Source: Darksidea phi (Eukaryota > Ascomycota > Dothideomycetes > Pleosporales > Lentitheciaceae). From it: 64,000 bases of DNA. Positions 55,425 through 64,000 of the stretch are shown here, in pieces (the stretch's first letter is position 1; every line of letters begins with the position of its first letter). The notes under the pieces are model-generated. The model had not been told where the DNA came from. It was given only the letters and a program-made list of their open reading frames with translations, and did not search any database. The stretch lies in assembly GCA_030770425.1 (NCBI GenBank), contig JASJFT010000116.1, positions 1-64,000 of the forward strand, written 5' to 3'. A program made the position numbers and the translations under genes.

Positions 55425-55985
55425 TCAAGTCCACGACTCTCCATCAAGCTGCTTTTGTATCTCTCCCCGTAATACATTGGCGTCCTCCTCATAGCCCCAA
55501 TCTCGAAGCCAACTCTCCAGAAAATTTTTGAATTCAAGGACCCAAGGATGTTGCGTTCCCCACTGATCCACAGCCATTCGTATCGCCTTCCGCATAGTCT
55601 ATTCTGCTTCTACAGTGTTGCCTCGTTAATATTGACTGAAAGCAATGACTTTCATACATTCTACCCTCTCGAAATTTCTGTTAGCATATATCCCATGTTC
55701 CAGCAGCAAAAGAACTTGCTGCGCCATCTTCTCCGCTTCGTCATGGCGTTCCTGTCCGTTCAGATTATGCGCCAGGTTGAGCATCGCTCGTGGGGTCGGG
55801 GCTCTAGGGACGCTACCTCCCTCGAGGCGAGCAAGAAGACATCGAAGAAGCCATTCTTCTTCTTGAAGGTTATGTGCAAACCTGTACACGCGCTTTATGT
55901 AATCGAGACAAATAGACATAGCGAGTCGACTGAGTGTTCCGAGTTTGCTCTCAAAAGTATCAGTACAAGGGCTTGGCGAGCGCAC
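55425..55985 (-). pseudogene. Tetratricopeptide (kinesin-light-chain-like) relic with two stops
   Basis: Reads AMLNLAHNLNGQERHDEAEK, HGIYANRNFERVECMKVIA, QY, TAA (55628-55626), RGNTVEAE, TAG (55601-55599), TMRKAIRMAVDQWGTQHPWV, LEFKNFLESWLRDWGYEED and a TGA at 55425. All are in one frame. The repeat pattern (LxxLAxNLxxQGRxxEAExM) is that of TPRs ending fungal NB-ARC-TPR-type proteins. The 5' part, with any NB-ARC, is not found. Both stops are A/T-rich point lesions. Confidence 0.75.
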
Positions 55986-56776
55986 CTACGGAAGTCCACT
56001 ATTCCGAGTGGGTTTGCCCCCTTCACACCAGGAACGCAGACGGCGGGTTGAACCCTATCTCCTTGGGGTTTGCTCGGTGGAGGTTGCGGCGTCGTTGACA
56101 CTGTACTCCCCAAGCACTCCCATAGCTTCAGTGGGCAACCTGTGAGTGTTAATGAGCCAAGCCTCCAACTCTCTCCAACCCCTCCAACGGAGCATGGACT
56201 AATTTGAAGGGCACTCGCACGTCACGATGTGACGACGAGACAGTAGGTTGAAGAGATGGATGGCCTGCTATGTTGGTGGAGGATCTGGATTCTCCCCACG
56301 CCGAGACGCGCCTCTATGGCCCTGTACCTCCCATGCTACGCCGCTGGTGGAAGGCGTTAGCATCCGCGCACCCACCGCCAACACCTAACCACAACACCAA
56401 GTCACCTCGTTCTCCTCATGGCTCTGCCCGCCACGCCTCCATCGCATCAACATCGAGCTCTCATCCTTCAGTAGCCCGAACGCCAGCCCAAACTTCCACT
56501 TAGCGCCTCTGCCAGCCATTTAGCCCTGCCTTCTGCCATCGCGCATCAGCTTCCTCCACCGCGCGACCAACGATCAGCATCCTCCACCGCGCGACCGACG
56601 ATCAGCCTCCTCCGCCGCCGAAGCGACGACGGCTACTACAGCCTATTAACGCAACAAGACAAACACGGTCGTAGTCCCCAAGGAAAGCGGTCAAAAGCAA
56701 AAGTAGATCCCGGTTCTACCTCTAAAGACGCCGCACGATTAGATTACACATTGCTAGGAATTCAAGGACGACGGCA
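55986..56776. other. Region without a supported gene
   Basis: 56290-56650 is Pro/Ser-rich in several frames and low complexity (repeats of CTCCACCGCGCGACC-type near 56554 and 56581). It could be leader or disordered N-terminus of the broken kinase, but no frame is compelling. Confidence 0.35.
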
Positions 56777-57466
56777 ATGGAAGATGCAACCGTTCTAAAG
56801 TATCCGCATGCACACGAACAACACGGCCTGGAGGTGGGTGGAGGCTACAATTCTCGGTGCACTCGGCTCTCATCCACGGATAATCAAGTTGAAATGGTGG
56901 GATAAAGAGGGCCTAAGGCTGGAATATGCACCCAACGGTCGGCTGGATGAGCACCTAGAGAAGTTTGCAGGATCGATACGGCTACGGGACTGGTTGCGGT
57001 GGATCCGTCAGGCGGCGGAAGCCGTGGCATATATCCACACCAAGGGTTTCATTCACTGCGATGTCAGGTTGGGAAACCTGCTGCTCGACGATAATTTCAA
57101 TATCAAACTGTGCGACTTTCAGGGTATTTATCGAACTGCCAGTGGAAAGATCCTTGATGATTTTGCAGGTGAATCCGTCAAGTATTCCCTTCCTCGCCAA
57201 AATCCACTGCACGCGGAACAGGAGACAGACCTTTTGCTCTGGGCACTGCGATCTATCACATCATGCAAGGTTATAAATCATATCCGGAATTCCATCGTGC
57301 TGAAGATAAGGATAAGATCATCAATCTCTACCGAGCGGGTCAGTTTCCAGAAGACCCAGCCGTTGAATTTTGTGGAGATGTTGCCAGAACCTACTGGAAT
57401 CTTGGATATGACTCTGCAGACCAGATTTTTGATGCTTTGAAAGAATTAGAAGCAGCCATAGAATGA
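56777..57466 (+). pseudogene. Kinase-like gene with two frameshifts
   Basis: Frame one from ATG 56777: MEDATVLKYPHAHEQHGLEV. After a shift near 56831-56840: VEATILGALGSHPRIIKLKW, LRLEYAPNGRLDEHLEKFA, LRWIRQAAEAVAYIHTKG, FIHCDVRLGNLLLDDNFNIK, LCDFQGI. After a second shift in TTTT at 57231: ALGTAIYHIMQGYKSYPEFH and VARTYWNLGYDSADQI. Kinase elements are a VLKYP lysine, HCD (D with N further on) and DFQ in place of DFG, as in a family of fungal kinase-like proteins. The reading frame returns to the first frame, but the middle carries the genuine domain, so this is not benign. It is either broken or has two assembly indels. Confidence 0.7.
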
Positions 57467-57655
57467 TAGCTCGGCATGCGGCTCGCCCTCTTTCATGAGG
57501 CTCGCGCCGTTGCCCTCGCAGTCATGCCGTGACGTGAACCTTAGGCAACCACAAGCAATGACTGCAACCAACAACCTTCTTGCGATTCAAGGTATTCGGG
57601 ACGAAATGCCTTTTTGCGTCACCTTTTTGGGTTATTCCGCGAGTTTGACGACACG

Positions 57656-58386
57656 ATGGCCGCTACTCATTCGATACACCGACTAGGGCTTTCAAGCGCC
57701 GTTAGTTTCCACGATGTGTTGTCTATTGACGACGATGCGGAACTTCTTGCCTTCATTCCCCGGCCGGCTTTATCTCTCGTGCTCGTTTTCCCGACAACCG
57801 CCACATATGATGAGCATACGAAGGGATGAAGAGGAGTTGTCTGAGGATTATGCAAAGTGCCGAGGACAAGAAGAAGTTACGTGGTACAAGCAGACCGTCA
57901 ACAATGCTTGCGGGCTTTACGGCATTCTACATGTAGTTGGCAATGGAGTCGCAAGGGACTTCATCGGTAAGAACAAGCCCTTGTGACTTACGATGTGGGC
58001 TAATGGAAGGCGCTACTGTAGTTCCTGGATCACACTTGGATGGTCTCGTTGAGAAGTGCCGGTCGTTAGGGCTAGAAGCTCGAGCCGAAGCCCTTGAGAA
58101 TGATGTAGAACTCGACGAAGCTTACAAAACGATTGCCACCCGGGGGGCGTCCGGGTTGCCTGCGAGTCCGGGGGATGGGGTTGACTTCCACTACATCTGC
58201 TTTGTCAAGTCTAGCAAGAACAATCACCTGTACGAACTTGATGGTGATGGGAAGGGTCCGAAGGATAGGGGTCCCTTAAAACCAAATGATGACGTTCTTT
58301 CGGAGCCTGGACGAAGTGTGGTCAAAGAATTTGTCCAGAGGGAACGTGGTCAAAATTTGAACTTCAGTCAATTACAATTACCCTAG
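57656..58386 (+). pseudogene. Ubiquitin C-terminal hydrolase (UCH) with one frameshift
   Basis: Reads HSIHRLGLSSAVSFHDVLS and ALSLVLVFPTTATYDEH. One extra base is at about 57821-57828 (AAGGGA), then DEEELSEDYAKCRGQEEV and WYKQTVNNACGLYGILHVVG. Intron 57967-58021 (55 nt, GTAAGA...CTAAT...TAG) follows, then SHLDGLVEKCRS, DFHYICFVKSSKNNHLYELD and GPKDRG. Catalytic Gln (WYKQ), Cys (NACG), His (FHYI) and Asp (ELDGD) are all kept, matching UCH-L/Yuh1, which removes ubiquitin from small adducts. The N-terminal PLExNP block is not found. Kept active-site residues suggest recent damage or a sequencing indel. Confidence 0.8.
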
Positions 58387-58999
58387 ACCATGCGTGATTG
58401 GGTGCGTCGCGACGGTGTGATGGTAGCAATAGCAGTACACATATATAGCGGTGCACATGTACCTTCCAAACGCGGCCTGCGCTGCCGGCTCGAGACCTAC
58501 GATTCCTCCAAGGCTTCGAAAAGCTAGGGATTCCCATGTCCTCCTTCAGTATATTATCTACGTATTTGCGGGGTTCGGTCGAGTTTGCGAAGCTCCTCGT
58601 ATCGCGCAGCCATAGTGTTTGTTGGACGGCATCGTAGGCTTAATCCCAGATGACTTGACGGGCTCGTTGAGGACGGCGTCGAGTAGGGGCTTGTGCCGTG
58701 CAGGGTCAAGGTTATCGCGCATCGAGGGTAGCGAACGAGGGGCGGGAAAACCTGGCACGGCGTGTATCAGGTCGAGGAGGGTTCATTCCAGCCCTATTCG
58801 CATTAGAGACTGCTCGCACAAGAGGTTGACTAGCCTTACCTTTATTTTCTTCTTCCTGGTTATCTATACCTTTCAAGTTCGAAGTGCAAGTATCGCGAAA
58901 GCCATCCAGCACACGGATGGAGATTTCACCAAACGTCGTCAAGCCCACCATCCAGAGGGACGTGCATTCCACGACGCTCCAGATTTGACATTGTGCCCC
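58387..58999. other. Region without a supported gene
   Basis: Mixed composition, no family-like ORF. Confidence 0.4.
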
Positions 59000-59284
59000 A
59001 TGGCTTCCACACTGCGAGGTTTGTCCGACACTCTGACGCTGCACACCAGCATCGAGTCCTTTCTCCAATCGCACCCAGAGCCGTCTGACGCCAACGCCGT
59101 CCTCCGGACACAGCTATTGAACTACCACGTTGTGATAGCCCCGTCGCACCGGGCCATCCTCATTCTCTCCCCTTCTTCTGGCCCTACCTCGTCTTGCCAT
59201 GACAGTAGCAATCCAGTCCGCTCTGGCGGCCGAGGCGCTCGCGAGCCTGGTGACTGCGCTGCTGCTCAACCAGTTCGGGTTTGA
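59000..59284 (+). CDS. Possible small ORF, 94 aa
   Basis: ATG at 59000: MASTLRGLSDTLTLHTSIES, LLNYHVVIAPSHRAILILSP. The sequence is reasonably protein-like at first, then low complexity. No family is recognised. Opposite-strand frames overlap. Confidence 0.25.
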   Translation: MASTLRGLSDTLTLHTSIESFLQSHPEPSDANAVLRTQLLNYHVVIAPSHRAILILSPSSGPTSSCHDSSNPVRSGGRGAREPGDCAAAQPVRV

Positions 59285-59434
59285 GCGGGAGCGGGGCAGA
59301 GCGAAGTTGTGCGATGAAGTCGCGCGGACGCCGGCTGAGCATCGAAAGACGATACCAGGCAGCATTCAGCTCGAGACGGAGAGGCCGAGTCGGCCCATCG
59401 TGGGCATGATGCGGCGCGTGACGAGGGGCGATTC

Positions 59435-59850
59435 CTACCCCGGACGACGAAGACGCCCCGACCTGTCTCCTGAACGGATCAGATGTGTGGCAGTACATTG
59501 TGCGCGGCGCTCTTCCAAGAACGTCCGCTCCGCCCGGACCCTCAACTCCCTCGCCGCATCCACCCACTCAATCACCTCGTCGATCGCGCCGTCGAGGGCA
59601 TCGAGCAACGGCTCATCGCTCGGTGAGCCCTTAAGGGCCTCGGCTCGCTCTGCCCGCAGGCCCTCTCCAGCTTAATGTTGGCTCGAAGGCCGCGTTCACC
59701 CAGTATAGGCTCGTTGTACGTCAGACGTACCGGCGTCGCGCGGAGGTTAGTAGTACGGGCGAGGAGCGTGGTGCGCTGGCCAGTGTAGTCCTTGAGCGTG
59801 CGCAAGATGGCGGCACGGAGAGAGGCGGTAGTGGTTGCTGGGGATGACAT
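59435..59850 (-). pseudogene. Small unknown gene with a one-base frameshift
   Basis: From ATG 59850: SLRAAILRTLKDYTGQRTTL, LRANIKLE. After a one-base shift at about 59655-59672: RAEALKGSPSDEPLLDALDG, AIDEVIEWVDAARELRVRAE, RTFLEERRAQC. The second part is clearly helical and coiled-coil-like. A CACCAT-type trinucleotide repeat (59851-59895) forms the leader. A further exon on the minus strand to 59114 is possible (GTAGGA donor). No family is named. Frameshift or assembly error. Confidence 0.45.
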
Positions 59851-60455
59851 GGTGGTGGTGATGGTGGTGATGGTGGTGCTGGTGGTGCTGGTGGGTACTG
59901 GAGGCTTGTAGAGGGCTGTTGTGAGGAGAATTATGTAGTATGTAGTAGGTAGTCGATACTGAAGTATATACTGCCTGAGGATTTGTACCTGAGCGATTCG
60001 TAGATTGCGCTGGCGGGGACCGCGGGGGCGTTGCTTTCGGGGCGGAGTAGAAGAGGTGCCTGGGACAGGGCGTAGTGGGCGAAGTGTGTTCGGCCAATGG
60101 GTGATGAAAACCACCGTCTGGAAAGTCGACCCCGTCTCGCTGAGGAGGTGCCAAATTGGTGCCAGATCTGTGCCAGGAGCGGCTGGTAAAGCGACGGGCA
60201 GAAGATTGCACCGAGTCTCAGTCCCACCGATGAGAATCACTCGAAGCCGCGAGATGGCCGTCGCGGCTCTGCCTGTCGTGAGATTTGCGTCATCGGGGAG
60301 CCATGTCGGGATCGCGTCTGGTTCTGCGTCCGGACTTCGCACATGGGCACCAGCAGATGGTACAAGCACTGATTACTACTCGAATTAATTTATATTCAAA
60401 CATACTCCTTAGAGAGCTCTTGTGTAGGTCATGAATCATAATACTCCAAAGGTTA
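59851..60455. other. Leader repeat and intergenic region
   Basis: A GGTGGTGAT/GGTGCT trinucleotide repeat at 59851-59895, then ordinary sequence. No gene is supported. Confidence 0.4.
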
Positions 60456-60575
60456 TGGGCAGGTTGAGATTTCGGCGCTGGTCTTCAGATATGTACGGTT
60501 TATTAGAATACAAAACCCCCCCTTATGGTAGGATAGTTCCGCAATGCAGCTTTTCCTCAGGAAAAAAAAATTGGT
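60456..60575 (+). repeat. Dispersed repeat B, copy 2
   Basis: See 51521-51640. Ends in an A-run like copy 1. Confidence 0.8.
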
Positions 60576-60582
60576 TCCAAGT

Positions 60583-60676
60583 CAAATGCTGTGGTAGAGT
60601 TGTGTAGGATCAGCAAAAATGCGTGTCGGTTAATACGTATTTTTGTTGATCCTACACAACTCTACCACAGCATTTG
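60583..60676. repeat. Inverted repeat, 42-bp arms, 10-bp loop
   Basis: Left arm 60583-60624 (CAAATGCTGTGGTAGAGTTG...) and right arm 60635-60676 are reverse complements with two mismatches. Such a near-perfect hairpin points to a young MITE-like element or a strong RNA hairpin if transcribed. Confidence 0.92.
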
Positions 60677-60745
60677 AATTAGAACTAGGCGATCTGATTG
60701 CTAGCCCCCCCAGTACCAAGGCAACTTATACCTAGAATCGGTCCT

Positions 60746-60815
60746 CGAGGCCGCGAGTGTTTCGTGCGGACCTCACAAAAGCGACTCCCACTGTGCAAAT
60801 CCAAAACAAAAATAC
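60746..60815 (+). repeat. Dispersed repeat A, copy 2
   Basis: See 23676-23745. It lies about 70 bp after the inverted repeat. Confidence 0.7.
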
Positions 60816-61717
60816 CGAGCTGCATTGTTTCGCCACGCTTGCTGTTATCCCCCGATCTCCGAAGGAAGAATGAGTTTCTCTGGTAGGCGCGGAGTGCCAG
60901 GCTGCTCGGCTCGAAAGCTTGGCTGAAAAATCGGCTTTCTCTGACTGGTATCGTGTCTCATTCCGCCTGGATCCGTCGTGAGTGTTCCGAATCGAAAGCA
61001 GGAAGGCTCGCATACCGCAGATGAGTTTCTGAAAGCTCTTGTCGTGCTTTCGTGGGACTTCGGTTGCATCCCAGAAGGATGTACCATGGGGCTCTTCTTG
61101 GGCCATGCGGATGAAAAGATGGCTTAGGACGGGACGCAAGATTAGCCGCACTCCAGATTGGTTGTTTGCCAATCCGGAGTGCGGCTTCGTGTTCGCTGAG
61201 CAAGAAGCCGTAGGCGAGAGAAGAGGTTGTGTTTTGTGTCAGGTAGGAAGAGGAGTAGAGGGACGAAGGGGAAGAAGAAGGGAATGACGGTGATTGACGC
61301 CGGGGGCGGGCAGCCTGCCACTGTTGCTCATTGCCAATACGGAACTTGGGGCAGATAAGAAGCCCCAACAACGCTAAAGCGTCCAGCCCCAACGCCAAGT
61401 TACTAGCCTCCAAAAACTGACGTCTCCACATGGCACTCTGCCAATCAAAGTTACAATTAGCGTTATCGCGTTTTGCTAGCGACGAGAGGAACCAAGTTCA
61501 TTATCAATTCTCCACAATGCCCAATCACCGAATCGCCGTCTTAGATATGAACCTAGAGAGGATAGCCTGCAATATATCATGACATAAAATACAGAGAACG
61601 GCCATAGCTCATACATCCGTGCACCTCGTAAGAACCGCGCTAATAACCCGTTCACCGTTCAGTGGGGTTGTGGAGGATTGTCGCCCAGGAACGCCCATGT
61701 CAACATACTTCTCGGCA
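60816..61717. other. Region without a supported gene
   Basis: Minus-strand ORFs (61431-60958 and 61172-60732) overlap in different frames; the first begins with a hydrophobic stretch (LALGLDALALLGLLICPKF), but no family is recognised. Confidence 0.35.
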
Positions 61718-62041
61718 TTACCGATACTGTTCATCCGAAGTCATGTGCCACATATAGTACCGTCTTTTCTGGTGCGGGTGCAGGACTTTGCCGAGGGAAT
61801 CTAGTTGTGGAAAGGGCACCAAACCTTGTTTGTTCTTCATGAGATTACGGGGGGGGAGGTCGTTGTGGATAACCCCTTTTTGGAGTGTTCGCTCGATGCA
61901 GCTGGTGATTTGTGCAACGTAGATCTGTCCGCTGGCGACTTTAATTTCGAACAGTTCCTCCATCATGAAGCCGAAGATGGCTTCGTCATAGACAAGAGGC
62001 TCAGCGTCTACACGAGTGACAGGGCAGCCGTGAGATGCCAA
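61718..62041 (-). pseudogene. Kinase/phosphotransferase relic
   Basis: Contains CIERTLQKGVIHNDLPPRNL followed by MKNKQG, the pattern of a catalytic loop (HxDxxxxNL) of kinase- or aminoglycoside-phosphotransferase-like proteins (usually HNDLRPRNL). Upstream, EAIFGFMMEELFEIKV may be a helix before it. The expected metal-binding D-x-D/DFG is unreadable (VPFPQLDSLGK). No start or full domain is seen, so this is a fragment. Confidence 0.5.
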
Positions 62042-63055
62042 GTAACAGAGAATGGAAACTCGTCGCGAATCAAGCCTCTTTGGCGGTCATCCATGCCAAC
62101 TTTGCAGACAGAAAACGCATCCTCTTTGGTATTTAGTATTTTGATATGAGAATAGGCTCCACACTTTAAGACATGAGACTTGGTCTAAAGTCTGGAACTT
62201 CCCGGCTATGTGGTATGGGAGTCACGGGAGCACCACCTGGGGAAATAACCGAGATTCGGAGAGTCTCGCCAGTTGCCGGTCCAGCAAACACTATATTTGT
62301 GTCCCTCGTAGGCGATGCTCATGGCATATCTATCCTCGAGTCGATATGCGAAAGATATGGGCTTCGATACCATTTTGTAGTATGGATTTGACGGGTGAAG
62401 GCGGAGCCAGCGCAGACTGAGAGGAAATCAAAATTGTAGACGGCTAGCTTCTCGAGCAGTTGGGTCGGACCTCTGACGTGCTCGAGCCGGTGTTGGATGA
62501 GTGGATGACGGTATGGTGAGCGAACGGGTTGATGTAGGGGCTAGCCGGGGCGATGGAACTGGATCTAGCGGCGGCCGAGTGGGCCGATGCTGTCGACCTT
62601 GCCTTGTTGGCTTTGACGTTTTGGTGTTGCCTTTTGTCATCAAAGTGATTATTAAGCCTCAGATCGCTGCGGCGCAGCGTTCGTGACGTCGAGGCGGAAC
62701 AACTTTATGTTCTGATATGACGGTTCTCTGCGCACAGCAGCATCGACCTTCTCCATAGTGAAACACGACAAACAGTATATAGAGAGAGTATGGAAATATT
62801 AGGAGTTAATGAAAAAAAAGAGAAAGTAGAAGGAAGGAAGGTAGGATATAATTAAGCGTATAAAAGGGAAGGCTATGTCGTCAACAACTCCACCCAATCC
62901 ACCCCAGTAATCCAATTTTAGCTTCCAGTCCCCTTCGAAACCCTCCGGCGCATACTCGACGCCATTCCTCAATACCCTCCAAGGATCTTGAACATGCCTG
63001 ATACGCTGCTCGTTGAGCCGGAGCCGTGTTCAAGTATATGAACCGTGCCATTGTA
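62042..63055. other. Region without a supported gene
   Basis: Plus-strand ORFs at 62173-62420 are short. A purine-rich tract occurs near 62770-62850. No gene is supported. Confidence 0.4.
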
Positions 63056-63505
63056 TTAGCCCGAGTTGGGCGGATCTTCTGAAAGGGTGACGGATGAGAT
63101 TTCGTCAAGCGAAACGCCCTCGTCGACTCGCTGATGCTTCTCAGGGCTGGGTTGGCCCGAGTCGGGCGAATCTCCCGGGAGGGTGGCGGGTGGGGTTTCG
63201 TCAGGCATAACGCTCTCGTCGACTCGCCGATGCCTCTCAGGGCTGGGTTGGCCCGAGCCGGGCGGGTCTCCCCGGAGTCGGGCGGCCGGGGTTTCGTCAA
63301 GCATAATGCCCTCGTCGAGTGGGTGGTACTTCTCCGGCCCAAGGTTGCGTGAATGGTTGCGAGCGGTTAACGATAGTCGATAGGTTCTTCGAGACATCCT
63401 TGGCGACTTGAAGACCCGCGGCTGCATGAAAGGTTGTTTTTCTCTTATCCTCTTGGCCATCATTTCATGAAGGTCTCTTAGAGTTTGATCCGGATCGTCT
63501 TCCAT
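63056..63505 (-). CDS. Small repeat-containing protein, 149 aa
   Basis: Single exon from ATG 63505. The N-terminus is helical and charged (DLHEMMAKRIREKQP). Then three 32-residue units: DEGIMLDETPAARLRGDPPG, DESVMPDETPPATLPGDSPD and DEGVSLDEISSVTLSEDPPN, each followed by SGQPSPE-like sequence except the last. The units are 96 bp in DNA. No family is recognised. The open frame through the repeats suggests selection or recent expansion. Confidence 0.5.
   Translation of the reverse strand: MEDDPDQTLRDLHEMMAKRIREKQPFMQPRVFKSPRMSRRTYRLSLTARNHSRNLGPEKYHPLDEGIMLDETPAARLRGDPPGSGQPSPERHRRVDESVMPDETPPATLPGDSPDSGQPSPEKHQRVDEGVSLDEISSVTLSEDPPNSG
63057..63344. repeat. Tandem repeat 3 x 96 bp, in frame
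   Basis: The unit starting near CAGGGCTGGGTTGGCCCGAG recurs at 63142 and 63238, exactly 96 bp apart. A third, more diverged copy precedes them. The multiple of 3 keeps the reading frame. Confidence 0.88.
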
Positions 63506-64000
63506 GATGATGAAAACGAGACGAGTGTGCGGGTGTTCGGGCCCTGGCTATGTGTTGTCGGGTGTTCCCTTGTTTCGATTGTTTCGATTGTTCGTGTCTA
63601 GCGGCACTCCTTTATACACTACTAGACAAGTCGACCATATAGCTGGGAAAGATAGCACTCAAACTTGTTCCGGTAAACTTTCCTGTATCGTGCCGTGATC
63701 GGTATTAGCCTGCACGTGGACTGCAACCCGTCCTCATCGACACTAGCTGGGCTGAAGTGGCGTATGTGCCGCCTTACAAAGCTAGGCAACAGCGCTCCGC
63801 GGAGCGTCGCTGACGCATAGCTGCTTGGCGCTATCAGATGGCGAGACGGGCCACGCCCTCGCAGCCGCACCCACTCTTTGGGGATTTCGGCGCCCGCCCT
63901 TCCCCCCTTATAATATCTAAATCGCACCTTGCACCTCCGCACTTCCACATCTCCATGCTCCTGACTTGCCCATCAAACTTGCAGTCTCATCAACCTCGTT
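63506..64000. other. Right edge without a supported gene
   Basis: A minus ORF (63948-63622) has basic composition but no features. I see nothing else. Confidence 0.4.

Noticed and set aside
59572..60369. 265-codon minus-strand ORF upstream of the small gene at 59850
   Set aside because: Its first half is CACCAT-repeat and leader sequence; only the part after 59850 is protein-like and even that is frameshifted.

Overview
The window looks like a chromosomal segment of a filamentous ascomycete, most likely a dothideomycete (Pleosporales-like; this placement is inference). Genes are split by short introns of about 44-170 nt with GTRNGT donors and CTAAC/CTGAC branch sites. AT-rich islands hold decayed genes whose stops fit C-to-T and G-to-A change (RIP-like). 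HET and HeLo genes, a Fot1/Pogo relic and disordered repeat proteins complete the picture. No tRNA, rRNA or CRISPR was seen. Exon coordinates are my own splice models from raw sequence.

Layout. 1-440: 5' part of a small membrane protein leaving the window. 2165-17081: an accessory island with an intact HET-domain gene, a DUF7730-like gene, two divergent secreted-protein genes (a cysteine-containing protein and a zinc metallopeptidase with a 9-nt microexon), a HeLo-domain gene, a HET relic and a kinase-like gene. 17480-25000: an unknown protein with an internal repeat, a Fot1/Pogo relic, a four-exon F-box-like gene with a GC-AG intron, a Myb/SANT-like ORF and a broken copy of the rRNA-processing gene PNO1. 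26174-39589: core genes, PP1 catalytic subunit and ATP synthase delta subunit, flanking a roughly 3,000-codon minus-strand reading frame of a disordered repeat protein interrupted only by two TAG codons. 40150-49510: mostly broken genes, including a frame with two stops, a damaged paralogue of the F-box-like gene, a DNA topoisomerase III fragment, and an intact small membrane-protein gene. 49772-58386: an unknown 409-aa protein, a DCR2-type phosphoesterase, a TPR relic, a frameshifted kinase and a frameshifted ubiquitin C-terminal hydrolase. 58387-64000: sparse, with dispersed repeats, a 42-bp inverted repeat, a kinase relic and a gene with three 96-bp coding repeats.

The core genes need no special context. 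The left 17 kb resembles a fungal non-self recognition and cell-death neighbourhood. The right third is rich in single-lesion pseudogenes, some in homopolymers, so read-level verification matters before calling them dead.
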